Part shown: in pieces, positions 9,281 through 18,439 of the stretch | Layout of the letters: each line of letters starts with the position of its first letter | Numbering within the stretch: position 1 is the first letter of the stretch | Notes under the pieces: model-generated | Databases searched by the model: none | What the model saw: only the letters and a program-made list of their open reading frames with translations | Told to the model about the DNA's origin: nothing | DNA from: Mycolicibacterium sp. CBMA 247 | Lineage (GTDB): Bacteria; Actinomycetota; Actinomycetes; Mycobacteriales; Mycobacteriaceae | Direction: 5' to 3' | Length of the DNA: 64,000 nt | NCBI RefSeq assembly: GCF_009729095.1 | Contig: NZ_VTGX01000002.1 | Location: 1,240,001-1,304,000, forward strand | Program-made: the position numbers and the translations under genes

Positions 9281-10401
9281 TGAAGACTGAACTTTGCGAA
9301 CGGTTCGGGATCGAATACCCGATATTCGTTTTCACCCCGTCGGAGAAGGTGGCCGCCGCGGTCAGCAAGGCCGGTGGTCTGGGCGTGCTGGGCTGCGTGC
9401 GGTTCAACGACGCCGACGACCTCGAAGAGGTCCTGCAGTGGATGGACGCCAACACCGACGGCAAGCCCTACGGCGTCGACGTGGTGATGCCGGCCAAGAT
9501 CCCCACCGAGGGCACGGCCGTCGACATCAACAAGCTCATCCCGCAGGGCCACCGCGACTTCGTCGCGAAAACCCTTGCCGACCTTGGTGTTCCGCCGCTT
9601 CCGGAGGGCGAGGAGCGCAACGAGGGCGTGCTGGGCTGGCTGCACTCGGTGGCCCGCAGCCACGTCGAGGTCGCACTCAAGCACCCGATCAAGCTGATCG
9701 CCAACGCGCTGGGCTCACCGCCCAACGATGTCATCGAGCAGGCGCATGCCGCCGGTGTCCCGGTGGCCGCGTTGGCCGGCAGCGCCAAGCACGCGTTGCG
9801 CCACGTCGAGAACGGCGTGGACATCGTCGTCGCGCAGGGTCACGAGGCCGGTGGACACACCGGTGAGATCGGCTCGATGGTGTTATGGCCGGAAATCGTT
9901 GACGCACTTGACGGTAAGGCGCCTGTGTTGGCCGCCGGCGGTATCGGCTCCGGCAAGCAGGTGGCCGCGGCCCTGGCGCTGGGGACCCAGGGTGTGTGGA
10001 TGGGTTCGGCCTTCCTGACCGCGGCCGAGTACGACCTCGGCCACCGTCTGCCCGGTGGCACCTCCACGATCCAGGAGGCGCTGCTCAAGGCCACCACCGC
10101 CGACACCGTGCGCCGCAAGATCTACACCGGCAAGCCGGCCCGGCTGCTCAAGACCAAGTGGACCGACGCCTGGGATGCCCCGGACGCACCGGAGCCGCTG
10201 CCGATGCCGCTGCAGAACATCCTGGTCAGCGAGGCTCACCAACGGATGAACGAGTCGGACAATCCCGACACCGTGTCGATGCCCGTCGGCCAGATCGTGG
10301 GCCGGATGAACGAGATCCGCCCGGTGGCCGACATCATCGGTGAGCTGGTGAGCGGGTTCGAGGCTGCCACCAAGCGCCTGGACGGCATCGCCGAAAGCTG
10401 A
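9280..10401 (+). CDS. Nitronate-monooxygenase-family (NPD) flavoprotein
   Basis: 373 residues of the FMN-binding 2-nitropropane dioxygenase/nitronate monooxygenase family: N-terminal GIEYPIFVFTPSEKVAAAVSKAGGLG, VVAQGHEAGGHTG at about residue 190, and the phosphate loop LAAGGIGSGKQVAAALALG. Family members oxidise nitronates, or act as enoyl or quinone reductases; sterol-linked IpdC is a distant relative. The ATG overlaps the fadD19 stop by one base, so the two are in one KstR-driven transcript. A redox step on a steroid or side-chain CoA ester is plausible but inferred. Confidence 0.82.
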   Translation: MKTELCERFGIEYPIFVFTPSEKVAAAVSKAGGLGVLGCVRFNDADDLEEVLQWMDANTDGKPYGVDVVMPAKIPTEGTAVDINKLIPQGHRDFVAKTLADLGVPPLPEGEERNEGVLGWLHSVARSHVEVALKHPIKLIANALGSPPNDVIEQAHAAGVPVAALAGSAKHALRHVENGVDIVVAQGHEAGGHTGEIGSMVLWPEIVDALDGKAPVLAAGGIGSGKQVAAALALGTQGVWMGSAFLTAAEYDLGHRLPGGTSTIQEALLKATTADTVRRKIYTGKPARLLKTKWTDAWDAPDAPEPLPMPLQNILVSEAHQRMNESDNPDTVSMPVGQIVGRMNEIRPVADIIGELVSGFEAATKRLDGIAES

Positions 10402-10414
10402 GTCCGCGTAGCGC

Positions 10415-10474
10415 GTCGAGCCTGCGTTGAGATCGCGATTTCTCACGATTTCGCGATCTCAACGCAGGCTCGAC
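10415..10474. terminator. 60-base perfect inverted repeat, hairpin terminator candidate
   Basis: Two perfect 24-base arms (10415-10438 and 10451-10474) enclose a 12-base loop. It starts 14 bases after the flavoprotein stop and ends 9 bases before the methyltransferase start. No T-run follows. The long stem should stop or stabilise the sterol transcript. Confidence 0.75.
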
Positions 10475-10483
10475 GTGACCGGT

Positions 10484-11350
10484 ATGGTCACGACGGTGGG
10501 TATGGATCAGGCGGTGAAAGAAGCGGACGCCCTGGCGGCGAACCGTGCCAACTGGGACGACCGGGCCGATGTTCATGCCCGCTCCCAGATGTATGACGTG
10601 GAAGGGTTTCTAGCTGATCCCGCCGACATCTCCAGGGTTGTGCGCAACGACCTCGAGGTGCTCGCGGCGCACCTGCCGGAAGCCGGGGTGAAGGACCGTT
10701 CGCTGCTGCACCTGCAGTGCCACATCGGTACCGACACCGTCTCCTGGGCGAGGCTGGGAGCCCGCGACGTCCATGGAGTCGATCTTTCGCCGAATTCGCT
10801 GCGGCACGCGGCCAGAATCGCCGAGGCCGACGGTCGTGAGATCACCTGGGTCGAGGGAGATGCGCGGTTCGCGTCGACGTTGATCCAGCGGCACTTCGAG
10901 ACGGTTGTGACCAGCACGGGAACGATCGTGTGGCTGCCGGAACTCGCCAGTTGGGCCCGATCGATCCACGATCTGCTTGAGCCGGGTGGCGTGTTCCTGA
11001 TCCGCGACGACCATCCGATCCTGGGTGCGATGGACTTCGAACCGTGGGACATCACCGACGACTACCTCAGTGGCGGCGGCACCCGAACCTACGACGACTC
11101 AGGGACTTACACCGAAAACTCGGCCGGACAGGTCGCGCACGTACGCAACCACGAGTGGCGTCACGACCTGGCTGAAGTCGTCACGGCGTTGCTGCACGCC
11201 GGACTCGTCATCGAGTCGTTCACCGAGCTGCCGTACATGGACTGGCCGGCATTTCCGGCTCTCGTGCCCTGCCGTCAAGGCTGGACCCTGCCACCAGGGG
11301 CGCCGCGGATCCCACTGAACTTCGCGGTCGTCGCACGTCGTCCCCGGTAA
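10484..11350 (+). CDS. Class I SAM-dependent methyltransferase
   Basis: About 288 residues with a Rossmann methyltransferase core: motif I LLHLQCHIGTDTVSWARLGA, motif II acidic VDLSPNS, then WVEGDARF and LLEPGGVFLIRDDHP. The substrate is unknown. Longer reading to 10427 would place the start inside the palindrome, so ATG 10484 is preferred; ATG 10502 (MDQAVKEAD) and GTG 10475 are alternatives. It is separated from the fadD19 transcript by the hairpin and probably has its own promoter. Confidence 0.75.
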   Translation: MVTTVGMDQAVKEADALAANRANWDDRADVHARSQMYDVEGFLADPADISRVVRNDLEVLAAHLPEAGVKDRSLLHLQCHIGTDTVSWARLGARDVHGVDLSPNSLRHAARIAEADGREITWVEGDARFASTLIQRHFETVVTSTGTIVWLPELASWARSIHDLLEPGGVFLIRDDHPILGAMDFEPWDITDDYLSGGGTRTYDDSGTYTENSAGQVAHVRNHEWRHDLAEVVTALLHAGLVIESFTELPYMDWPAFPALVPCRQGWTLPPGAPRIPLNFAVVARRPR

Positions 11351-11418
11351 GCGCGGCTCGGTGCCGAACCCGCAATTTCGGGTACATACCCGTCTGCTCG
11401 CGACCGAAGGTACGCCTG

Positions 11419-12225
11419 TCAGGCTCGTTCGCCGGGTTCTCGCAGGAACGCGTCGATCACCGGGGCGAGTTCGGCGGCATTGGTGACCAGGTCGATGTGC
11501 CCGCCCGAGTGCAAGTGCAGCTGGGCGTGTCCGAGGAGCCGGGCCATGATGCGCGCGTTGATCACCGGGATGATCGGGTCGTCAGTGCCGGCCATGACCA
11601 GGGCGGGCTGACGGATCGCCGGCAGCGCGAACAGGCTGGTCCACACCGACCCGGCGAGCAGTTGGTGCACGTAGCCCACCTTGGAGCCGGCGTGCAGCTG
11701 ACTGCCGAAGATCTTGGCGACGTCATTGCCGTGCTCTCGGACGGTGCCGCCGTAGAGGTCACCGGCGATCGACGCGACATAGTCGGGATCGGTGAAACGC
11801 TTCGGCGTCAACATCTTCGCCAGCACCCGCGGGTGCGCCGGCAGCATGATCGCCCCGGTGCCGGTGGCGACCAGGATGAGCCGACGGCACCGGCGCGGGT
11901 TCTGAAACGCGAACTGTTGGGCGAGCGCGCCGCCCCAGGACAGACCCAGGATGTCGACCACGCCCGCGCCCAGCTTGGTCAGCACCCGGCCCAGCACCCA
12001 CGCCAGGTACGGAAACCCGTACGGAAGAATCGAAGTCGGGGATCCGCCGGTGCCGGGGACGTCGAACCGGATCACAGTGCTGTCGGGGTGGAGGTGCTCG
12101 ACGAGCGGTTCCAGCACATCAAGGCTGGCGCCGATGCCGTTGCACAGCACCAGCGGTACGCCCGTACCCTCCCGAACATCCACGCGGATGCGCTGGCCGC
12201 CGGCAGCGACGTAAGTCTCTGCCAT
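11419..12225 (-). CDS. Alpha/beta hydrolase, intracellular PHA depolymerase-like
   Basis: 268 residues of alpha/beta-hydrolase fold: oxyanion region VLCNGIGAS, nucleophile elbow GLSWGGALAQQFA (Ser of GLSWG), acid in AGTDDPIIP and His in HSGGHIDLV. It resembles the medium-chain polyhydroxyalkanoate depolymerase PhaZ of pseudomonads, and it follows a PHA-synthase-like gene by three bases, as in those operons. Expected role: release of 3-hydroxyacids from cytoplasmic polyester granules. A general esterase is the alternative. Confidence 0.75.
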   Translation of the reverse strand: MAETYVAAGGQRIRVDVREGTGVPLVLCNGIGASLDVLEPLVEHLHPDSTVIRFDVPGTGGSPTSILPYGFPYLAWVLGRVLTKLGAGVVDILGLSWGGALAQQFAFQNPRRCRRLILVATGTGAIMLPAHPRVLAKMLTPKRFTDPDYVASIAGDLYGGTVREHGNDVAKIFGSQLHAGSKVGYVHQLLAGSVWTSLFALPAIRQPALVMAGTDDPIIPVINARIMARLLGHAQLHLHSGGHIDLVTNAAELAPVIDAFLREPGERA

Positions 12226-12228
12226 GTC

Positions 12229-13917
12229 TCAGCTTTCGTGGACGTAGGTGCCGGGCGCCGGGCACAGCGGCGGGAAGCCCGCTCCGCCAAGCGCTTGCGG
12301 CGCCTCGACCTCAGGCCCACTGCGCTCGGCCAGCCAGGCCGAGTAGTGCGGCCACCAGGAATCCTTCTGCGGCTCATTATCGGAAGCCCAGTCGTTGGGT
12401 TCGATGTCGTCGATCGCTCCGGCGCGGAACGTCGCCTTCGGATTGCCGGGCGGGTTGACCAGGGCCGCAATGTGTCCGCTGGTGGACAGCACATAGGTGT
12501 TGTCCTTGCTGCCCAGCAACTGGGCGCTGCGGTAGGTGGACTGCCAGGGGCAGATATGGTCGGCGATGCCGCCGATCACGTAGGCGTCGTTGGTGATCTT
12601 GCCCAGGTCGACCGGGGTGCCCAGCATCCTGACCGATCCGGGCTTGGTCAGCGAATTGTGCAGCCCCATCAGCACCATGTCCCGGTGCAGTGCGGCCGTC
12701 ATCCGGGTGGTGTCGGCGTTCCAGAACAGCACGTCGAAGGCGGCGGGGGAGCGGCCCTGCACGTAGTTGTTCACCCAGTACCGCCACACCAGGTCGGTCG
12801 GACGCAGCCAGGCGAACATCTCCGCCATCGCGCGGCCGTCGAGGTAGCCCTGTCGCGCCGAGCTGCGGATCGCGGCGTGGGCGGCGCGGTCGCTCATGAC
12901 TGCCGATGCGAATCCGGCCTGATCCTGGTCAAGGACGGTGACTCCGAGCGTCAGCCCGGCGATCTTGTCGCCTTCGCCGATGTCGGCGAGATGGGCGGCC
13001 ACCATCGCGGCGAGGATGCCGCCCGAGCAGGTCGCGAAGACATGGGCGGTGTCGGTGCCGGCGATGGCGCGGGTCGCGTCCAGCGCCTCGAGGATCGCCT
13101 CGCCGTACGCATCGAAGCCCCAATCCTTGTGCCGGGCAGAGGGATTGCGCCATGAGATGGCGTACACCTGCTGGCCCTGCGCCAAGAAGTACTCGATCAT
13201 GCTGCGGCCCGGTGCGATGTCCATGATGTAGTACTTGTTGATCACCGGGGGCACCATGAGCAACGGAATCTGCCGCACCTTGGGGGTTTGCGGCGCGTAG
13301 TGGATCAGCTCGAACATCCGCGTCTTGCACACGACCGCACCGCTGGTGACGGCGACCGTCTCGCCGACGGTGAACGCGTCGGGCTCGACCATCGCGGGAA
13401 CCCGCGGTTTTGACGCCATATCGCGGGCGAACGCCTTGAGGCCCCGGACTGCGGACAGCCCGCCGGTGTCGACCAGCGCCTTCCACCCGAGTGGACTCAA
13501 CATCGGGCTGTTGCTGGGCGAGAGGCCCTCGACCACGTTGTCGAGCACGAAGCGCATCTTGTCTCGGTCGCGCCAGTCCAGATCGGCTGCGGCGAAAAGC
13601 TTTTCGGCCGTGTCCGCGGTTGCCAGGTAGGACTGCATGGTGCGGTGTATCAGCGGATTGCCCTGCCAGGCCGGGTCGCTGAATCGCTTGTCGGCGCGGG
13701 TGGGCGTCCGGTCAGAGTTGCCCGTGGCGATGGCCCCGAGCTCTTTGGCCAGCAGGCCGACATGGCCGACCACGGTGCGTGGCTTGCCGGCCAGGCTGCG
13801 GCCCATCCGGGCCCACGATGCATTCGGCATCATGCGGCCGGCGAAGCTGCGGGTGGAATTGATCAGCAGCAGGTCCAGCGGTGCTGCCAGTTCGTCGAAT
13901 CGGGTGTTCTCGGCCAT
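12229..13917 (-). CDS. Poly(3-hydroxyalkanoate) synthase-like protein
   Basis: 562 residues of the PhaC family. The lipase-like box carries cysteine (VFATCSGGILAA), with the acid in IGGIADHICPW and the histidine in STSGHIAALVNPPGNPK, the PhaC Cys-Asp-His triad. LLMVPPVINKYYIMDI is the usual conserved region. The length and lack of a PhaE or PhaR partner suggest a class II-like, medium-chain enzyme. It lies 2 bases after an acyl-CoA ligase and 3 bases before the depolymerase; together they suggest a carbon-storage operon fed by acyl-CoA. Confidence 0.83.
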   Translation of the reverse strand: MAENTRFDELAAPLDLLLINSTRSFAGRMMPNASWARMGRSLAGKPRTVVGHVGLLAKELGAIATGNSDRTPTRADKRFSDPAWQGNPLIHRTMQSYLATADTAEKLFAAADLDWRDRDKMRFVLDNVVEGLSPSNSPMLSPLGWKALVDTGGLSAVRGLKAFARDMASKPRVPAMVEPDAFTVGETVAVTSGAVVCKTRMFELIHYAPQTPKVRQIPLLMVPPVINKYYIMDIAPGRSMIEYFLAQGQQVYAISWRNPSARHKDWGFDAYGEAILEALDATRAIAGTDTAHVFATCSGGILAAMVAAHLADIGEGDKIAGLTLGVTVLDQDQAGFASAVMSDRAAHAAIRSSARQGYLDGRAMAEMFAWLRPTDLVWRYWVNNYVQGRSPAAFDVLFWNADTTRMTAALHRDMVLMGLHNSLTKPGSVRMLGTPVDLGKITNDAYVIGGIADHICPWQSTYRSAQLLGSKDNTYVLSTSGHIAALVNPPGNPKATFRAGAIDDIEPNDWASDNEPQKDSWWPHYSAWLAERSGPEVEAPQALGGAGFPPLCPAPGTYVHES

Positions 13918-13919
13918 GG

Positions 13920-15428
13920 TTATCGTGTGCTCTCTTCCGGGATGGTGATGTCGCGGCGCTGGATCTTGCCGGTGGGCCCCTTGGGGAGGGCATCGACGAT
14001 CCAGACGCGGCGGGGGTACTTGTACGCGGCGACCTGTCGCTTCACGAAGTCGCGCAGTTCCTCTGGTTGCGCCTCGGCACCGTCCTTGAGCGCGACGGCG
14101 GCACCGATCTCTTCGCCGAGGGTGTCGTGCGGGATACCGATGACGGCGGCCTCGGCGACCGCCGGGTGCTCGTAGAGAACTTCTTCGATCTCGCGCGGGT
14201 AGACGTTCAGGCCGCCGCGGATGATCAACTGCTTCTTGCGGTCGACGATGTAGAACATGCCGTCGTCGTCGGTCTTACCGATGTCTCCGGTCGCGAACCA
14301 ACCGTCGGACGAGACCGCCTCCGCGGTCGCGCCGGGCAGGTCCCAGTAGCCCTTCATCACGTTGTGCCCGCGGATCTGGATCTCGCCCGCCTCGCCCGTG
14401 GGCAGCACGCTGCCTTCGGCGTCGACCACACGCATCTCGACTCCCTCGATCGGGGTGCCGATCGAACCTGCTTTGCGGATTCGGCCGGGGTGGTTGAAGC
14501 ACGCGACCGGCGAGGTCTCCGACAGTCCGTAGCCTTCCAGGATCGGGCAGCCGAACGTCTTCTCGAAGTCGGTGAGCACCTGCACCGGCAGGGCCGCCCC
14601 ACCCGAGGCGCAGATCCGCAGCGTTGCGGTGGCCGAATCGGGGTAGTTGGCCGCCACCGCGAGCAGCGCCGAGAACATCGTCGGCACGCCCTCGAAGACC
14701 GTGACATCGTGGCGCTCGATCATCCGCATCACGGCGTCCGCATCGAACCGGGGGATCAGGGCAAGGGTCGCGCCGGCCAGCACCGAACACTGCAGGCCGC
14801 AGGTCAGACCGAACACGTGGAACAGGGGCAAGGCGCCCATGACGACGTCGTCCTGGCCGATCTGGACGAGCGTGCGCATCGTGACCTCGGCATTGCGGTG
14901 CAGGCCGGCGTGGGTGAGTTCGGCCCCCTTGGGCTTTCCGGTGGTGCCCGACGTGTGCAGGACGACCGCGGTGTCGTGGTCCTCACGGGAAACCGGGGCG
15001 GCCTGTTCGGGCAGGCCGTCGATGAGCTCGGCCAGCGAAGCGTCGTCGACCAGCCAGGAGGTTGCCTCGGCTGCAGCGGCTCCCGCGGTCGCCTCCTGGG
15101 CGAAGGCCGGTGTGGCGAACAGTGCCTTGGCGCCGGTGTTGGACAGATAGAACTCGATCTCACGGGCCTTGAGCAGCGGGTTCATCGGCACAGCAATGGC
15201 GCCCCGGCGCATGATGCCATAGAAGACCACCGCGAACGCGGGAGTGTTCGGCAGCATGATCCCGATGCGATCGCCGGGCTCGATGCCGGCTCGGTCGAGG
15301 AAGGTCGCCACCCGCGCGGCGGCTGAGTCGAATTCGGCATAGCTCAAGGTGGTTTCACCACATACCAGCGCGGTGTGCTGTGGTGTGCGTTCGGCGGCGG
15401 CTACGAGATTGAGGCTGAGGTTGGACAA
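13920..15428 (-). CDS. Long-chain acyl-CoA ligase (FadD-type)
   Basis: 502 residues of the ANL superfamily: AVVLHTSGTTGKPKGAELTH (P-loop), EGYGLSETSPV, WFATGDIGKTDDDG, IIRGGLNVYPREIEE and catalytic Lys in PKGPTGKIQRRD. All adenylation and thioesterification motifs are intact. I chose TTG 15428 (TTG TCC AAC CTC) because GGAG lies six bases upstream and the protein then starts at the usual family boundary; the frame stays open to 15725. First gene of the ligase - PHA synthase - depolymerase operon, likely providing acyl-CoA for polymer synthesis. Its exact substrate is unknown. Confidence 0.85.
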   Translation of the reverse strand: MSNLSLNLVAAAERTPQHTALVCGETTLSYAEFDSAAARVATFLDRAGIEPGDRIGIMLPNTPAFAVVFYGIMRRGAIAVPMNPLLKAREIEFYLSNTGAKALFATPAFAQEATAGAAAAEATSWLVDDASLAELIDGLPEQAAPVSREDHDTAVVLHTSGTTGKPKGAELTHAGLHRNAEVTMRTLVQIGQDDVVMGALPLFHVFGLTCGLQCSVLAGATLALIPRFDADAVMRMIERHDVTVFEGVPTMFSALLAVAANYPDSATATLRICASGGAALPVQVLTDFEKTFGCPILEGYGLSETSPVACFNHPGRIRKAGSIGTPIEGVEMRVVDAEGSVLPTGEAGEIQIRGHNVMKGYWDLPGATAEAVSSDGWFATGDIGKTDDDGMFYIVDRKKQLIIRGGLNVYPREIEEVLYEHPAVAEAAVIGIPHDTLGEEIGAAVALKDGAEAQPEELRDFVKRQVAAYKYPRRVWIVDALPKGPTGKIQRRDITIPEESTR

Positions 15429-15572
15429 GGGATGCTCCGTTGATCTGGCGTTTTTCCGATAGATCAAGCGTGACGCCGGCCAGGTCGAAAAGCGATGGTG
15501 CCGGGAACAACGTGGCAGGGCATATGGTGTGACCGCCCACATCGGGACCCTGCCTGGTCCTATCGTGTCGAT

Positions 15573-16757
15573 ATGTCCGCGCAGCCCGACCCCCACATCG
15601 CGCGGCTGGTCAAAACCATGCTGGCGCGCGCCGACGAGTTGACCGATGCGATGTGCGACGAGATCCGCCGGGTCGTCGGCTTCTACGAATCCAACACACG
15701 GCTGGTGACCGCGGATGAGCTGCACCGTAGCTGCCTGTCCCAGATGACGTATGTTCTCGAGGCGCTCGCAGGTGCGATCGACGCCGACGTCTCGGCGGCC
15801 GAGGATGTGGGCATCAGACGCGCCGTCGCGGGGGTTCCGCTCGTCGCCGTGATGTCGGCTTACCGCGTCGGCTTCCGCTTTACCTGGGAGGCGACGCTCG
15901 CCGAGGCGAAAAAGCTCGGCATATCGGCGGACGCCATCCTGGCCACCACCTCACAGATCCTGGACGCGCAGGACACCTTCACCCAGGCCATGACGGGTGC
16001 CTACCGGCGGGAACTCACCCGACAGGTGCTCGGCAAAGAGGAGGAGCGTTCAGCACTGGTCGAAGCGATCCTGATGGGCCGGATCACCGACACGCAGAAT
16101 CTGTGGGATGCGGCCGACATCCTGCGCCTGCCGACAGCGGGACCGTATGTCGTTGTGGCGGCGCAGGTTCCGGGTATCGGCCGCACCGGTCTGCCTGAGA
16201 TCGCGAACCGGCTCGACGCTCGCGACATCCGGTCCGCGTGGCGGCTGCTGCCCGACCTTCAGGTGGGCATCGTGCATCTGCGCCGGCCTTCTGCGCAGGA
16301 CGATCTGCTCGACGTGCTTCGGGGGTCCGCTTCGGCCCGGGTCGGGGTGAGCCCGTCGTACCGGAACCTCGCCGAAACGGGGGAGGCCCTGCGTTACGCG
16401 CGTTTGGCGGTCGCGGGGAAGGGAACTGGCGACGGGCTGGTCCAGGTCTTCGACGATTCACCCCTGGCCATCGCCGCTGTCGCCGCCCCGGAGGCGATGC
16501 AGCGAATCAGCCGGGACATGCTCAGCGCATTCGCCGGCCTGCCTGCCGAGGATCGCGGGGTCCTCGTCGAGACGTTCGGGGCCTGGCTGGAGGCCGGCGG
16601 TTCCACCAACGACACCGCGGCCAGGATCTACGTGCACCCCAATACAGTGCGGCACCGGTTGCGCCGAATCGAGGAGTACACCGGAAAATCCCTGACCCGA
16701 CCGCGTGACATCGCCGAGCTGTGCCTGGCGTTCGAGGTGGACCGCAGGCTGTCCTGA
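15573..16757 (+). CDS. PucR-family transcriptional regulator
   Basis: 394 residues. The C-terminus (TNDTAARIYVHPNTVRHRLRRIEEY, split over about 345-370) is a PucR-type helix-turn-helix; the middle is a GGDEF-like sensory domain and the N-terminus an all-helical RsbRD-like segment. Such regulators respond to small ligands and often control the divergent operon, here the acyl-CoA ligase/PHA genes. ATG 15573 (MSAQPDPHIAR) is preferred over the longer frame to 15495. Only one base separates its stop from the end of the converging aldehyde dehydrogenase gene. Confidence 0.83.
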   Translation: MSAQPDPHIARLVKTMLARADELTDAMCDEIRRVVGFYESNTRLVTADELHRSCLSQMTYVLEALAGAIDADVSAAEDVGIRRAVAGVPLVAVMSAYRVGFRFTWEATLAEAKKLGISADAILATTSQILDAQDTFTQAMTGAYRRELTRQVLGKEEERSALVEAILMGRITDTQNLWDAADILRLPTAGPYVVVAAQVPGIGRTGLPEIANRLDARDIRSAWRLLPDLQVGIVHLRRPSAQDDLLDVLRGSASARVGVSPSYRNLAETGEALRYARLAVAGKGTGDGLVQVFDDSPLAIAAVAAPEAMQRISRDMLSAFAGLPAEDRGVLVETFGAWLEAGGSTNDTAARIYVHPNTVRHRLRRIEEYTGKSLTRPRDIAELCLAFEVDRRLS

Positions 16758-16758
16758 T

Positions 16759-18312
16759 CTACCGCCCGGGCAGCTTCTGCACCGCCCGGATCATCGGGGT
16801 GAGCGCCTTCTGCCAGACCGTCGGCGAAATCCCCAGCGGCGGATCGAGATTGATCACCCGTGCGGTGGAGACGGTTTGCGACTCGGTGTACTTGAGGATG
16901 CCGTCGGCACCGTGCCGGCGCCCGACCCCGGAGGCCTTCATACCGCCCATTGGGGCCGCCGTGCTGCCCCACGCCAGGGCGTAGCCCTCGTCGACGTTCA
17001 CCGTGCCGGCCTGGATTCGGGCTGCGATCGCCTCGCCCTCGGCTTTACTGCCCGCCCACACACTGGCGTTCAGACCGTACTCGGTGTCGTTGGCCTTCGC
17101 GATGGCGTCGTCCACCGAGTCGACGGGGTAGATCGACACCACCGGGCCGAACGTCTCGTTGCGCGCGCATTCCATCTCGTCGGTCACGCTGGTCAGCACA
17201 GTGGGCTCGTAGAACAGCGGGCCGATGTCGGGGCGCGCATTGCCGCCGGCGATCACCGTGGCGCCCTTGACCTTTGCGTCATCGACATGGCCGGAGACGG
17301 TCTTGACTTGAACTTCGGAGATCAGACTGCCCATATCCGCGGTGAAGTCGTAGGCGGCCGACAGCTTCATGTTGCGTACCTGCTCACCGAACTTGGCGGT
17401 GAACTCGTCGGCGACCTCCCGCTCGACGTAGATCCGTTCGATCGAGATGCACAGCTGCCCGGCATTGGCGTAGCAGGCCCGGGTCGCGGCCTTGGCGGCC
17501 ACGTCCAGGTCGGCGCCGTTCGTGATGATCATCGGGTTCTTGCCCCCGAGTTCGGCGGAGAAGCCGATCAGCCGGCGGCCGCACTGCTCGGCCAGGGACC
17601 GGCCGGTCGCGGTGGAGCCGGTGAACATCAGGTAGTCACAGTTCTCGACGATCGCGGTGCCGACCACCGAACCCGGCCCGGGAACCACCGCGAACACATC
17701 GCGCGGCAGGCCCGCCTGATACAGCAGTTCGGCATTGGCCAGCGTGCAGTACGGCGTCTGGCTGTCGGGTTTGACCACCACCGCGTTCCCGGCCAGCAGT
17801 GCCGGGATGGAATCCGAGATCGAAAGGGCCATTGGGTAATTCCATGGCGAGATGACGCCGATGACGCCCTTGGGGTGGTGGTTGACCACGGTCTTGACGA
17901 TGCCCGGCAACAGGCCCTGCACGCGTTTGGGGGACAGCAGCTTCGTCGCCTCGCGCGCGTAGTAGCGCGAGTTCAGGATCATGTCGACGATCTCTTCCTG
18001 CGCGGCCGAGCGGGCCTTGCCGGTTTCGGCCTGGGCCACGTCCATCAGGAAGTCGCGATTGCCGGCCACCAGTTCGCCGAAGCGCTCGATGACGGCGGCG
18101 CGTTCCTTGACCGGGCGTTTGGCCCACTGGGCCTGTGCGGCGCGGGCTTTGGCGAAGGCCGCGGTCACATCGTCGGCAGTGCCGACCGGAATGGTGGTCA
18201 GCTCCTTGCCGGTGAACACCTCGTCGATCGGCTTGGACTGCCGGGCGTCGACGTCGTCGATGGCGACGAGCGCGCGCAGTCGAGCGAAGTCGGCAGCGGA
18301 CGGAGCGGGCAT
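16759..18312 (-). CDS. gabD2: Succinate-semialdehyde dehydrogenase-like aldehyde dehydrogenase (GabD2 type)
   Basis: 517 residues, nearly the length of M. tuberculosis GabD2 (518), and close to it from the N-terminus (MPAPSAADFARLRAL) to the end (QKLPGR). NAD(P)-binding VIGVISPWNYP, the glutamate in GFSAELGGKNP and the nucleophilic cysteine in NAGQLCISIER are intact. GabD2 oxidises succinic semialdehyde to succinate with NADP+. Gene order differs from M. tuberculosis, where gabD2 is elsewhere (Rv1731), so this may be a relocated or extra copy. It converges with the PucR gene. Confidence 0.85.
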   Translation of the reverse strand: MPAPSAADFARLRALVAIDDVDARQSKPIDEVFTGKELTTIPVGTADDVTAAFAKARAAQAQWAKRPVKERAAVIERFGELVAGNRDFLMDVAQAETGKARSAAQEEIVDMILNSRYYAREATKLLSPKRVQGLLPGIVKTVVNHHPKGVIGVISPWNYPMALSISDSIPALLAGNAVVVKPDSQTPYCTLANAELLYQAGLPRDVFAVVPGPGSVVGTAIVENCDYLMFTGSTATGRSLAEQCGRRLIGFSAELGGKNPMIITNGADLDVAAKAATRACYANAGQLCISIERIYVEREVADEFTAKFGEQVRNMKLSAAYDFTADMGSLISEVQVKTVSGHVDDAKVKGATVIAGGNARPDIGPLFYEPTVLTSVTDEMECARNETFGPVVSIYPVDSVDDAIAKANDTEYGLNASVWAGSKAEGEAIAARIQAGTVNVDEGYALAWGSTAAPMGGMKASGVGRRHGADGILKYTESQTVSTARVINLDPPLGISPTVWQKALTPMIRAVQKLPGR

Positions 18313-18439
18313 CGGAGACTCCCTACTGGCAAGTAACTAACAGTCATGGCCAACCTACCCGGTACCGGCGGTCCGACCAAGGCCCCGATTGTCCGATCTG
18401 TTCACGACTGGGGCTCGTCCAGGGGTCTAACCTGCGGGT

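Noticed and set aside
10427..10483. Upstream start for the methyltransferase
   Set aside because: Places the N-terminus within the left arm of the perfect palindrome; later ATG codons are more likely.
11497..13155. 552-codon plus-strand open frame
   Set aside because: Antisense shadow of the PHA depolymerase and synthase genes, which have complete catalytic motifs.
16705..18336. 543-codon plus-strand open frame
   Set aside because: Antisense to the intact aldehyde dehydrogenase gene; no recognisable motif.
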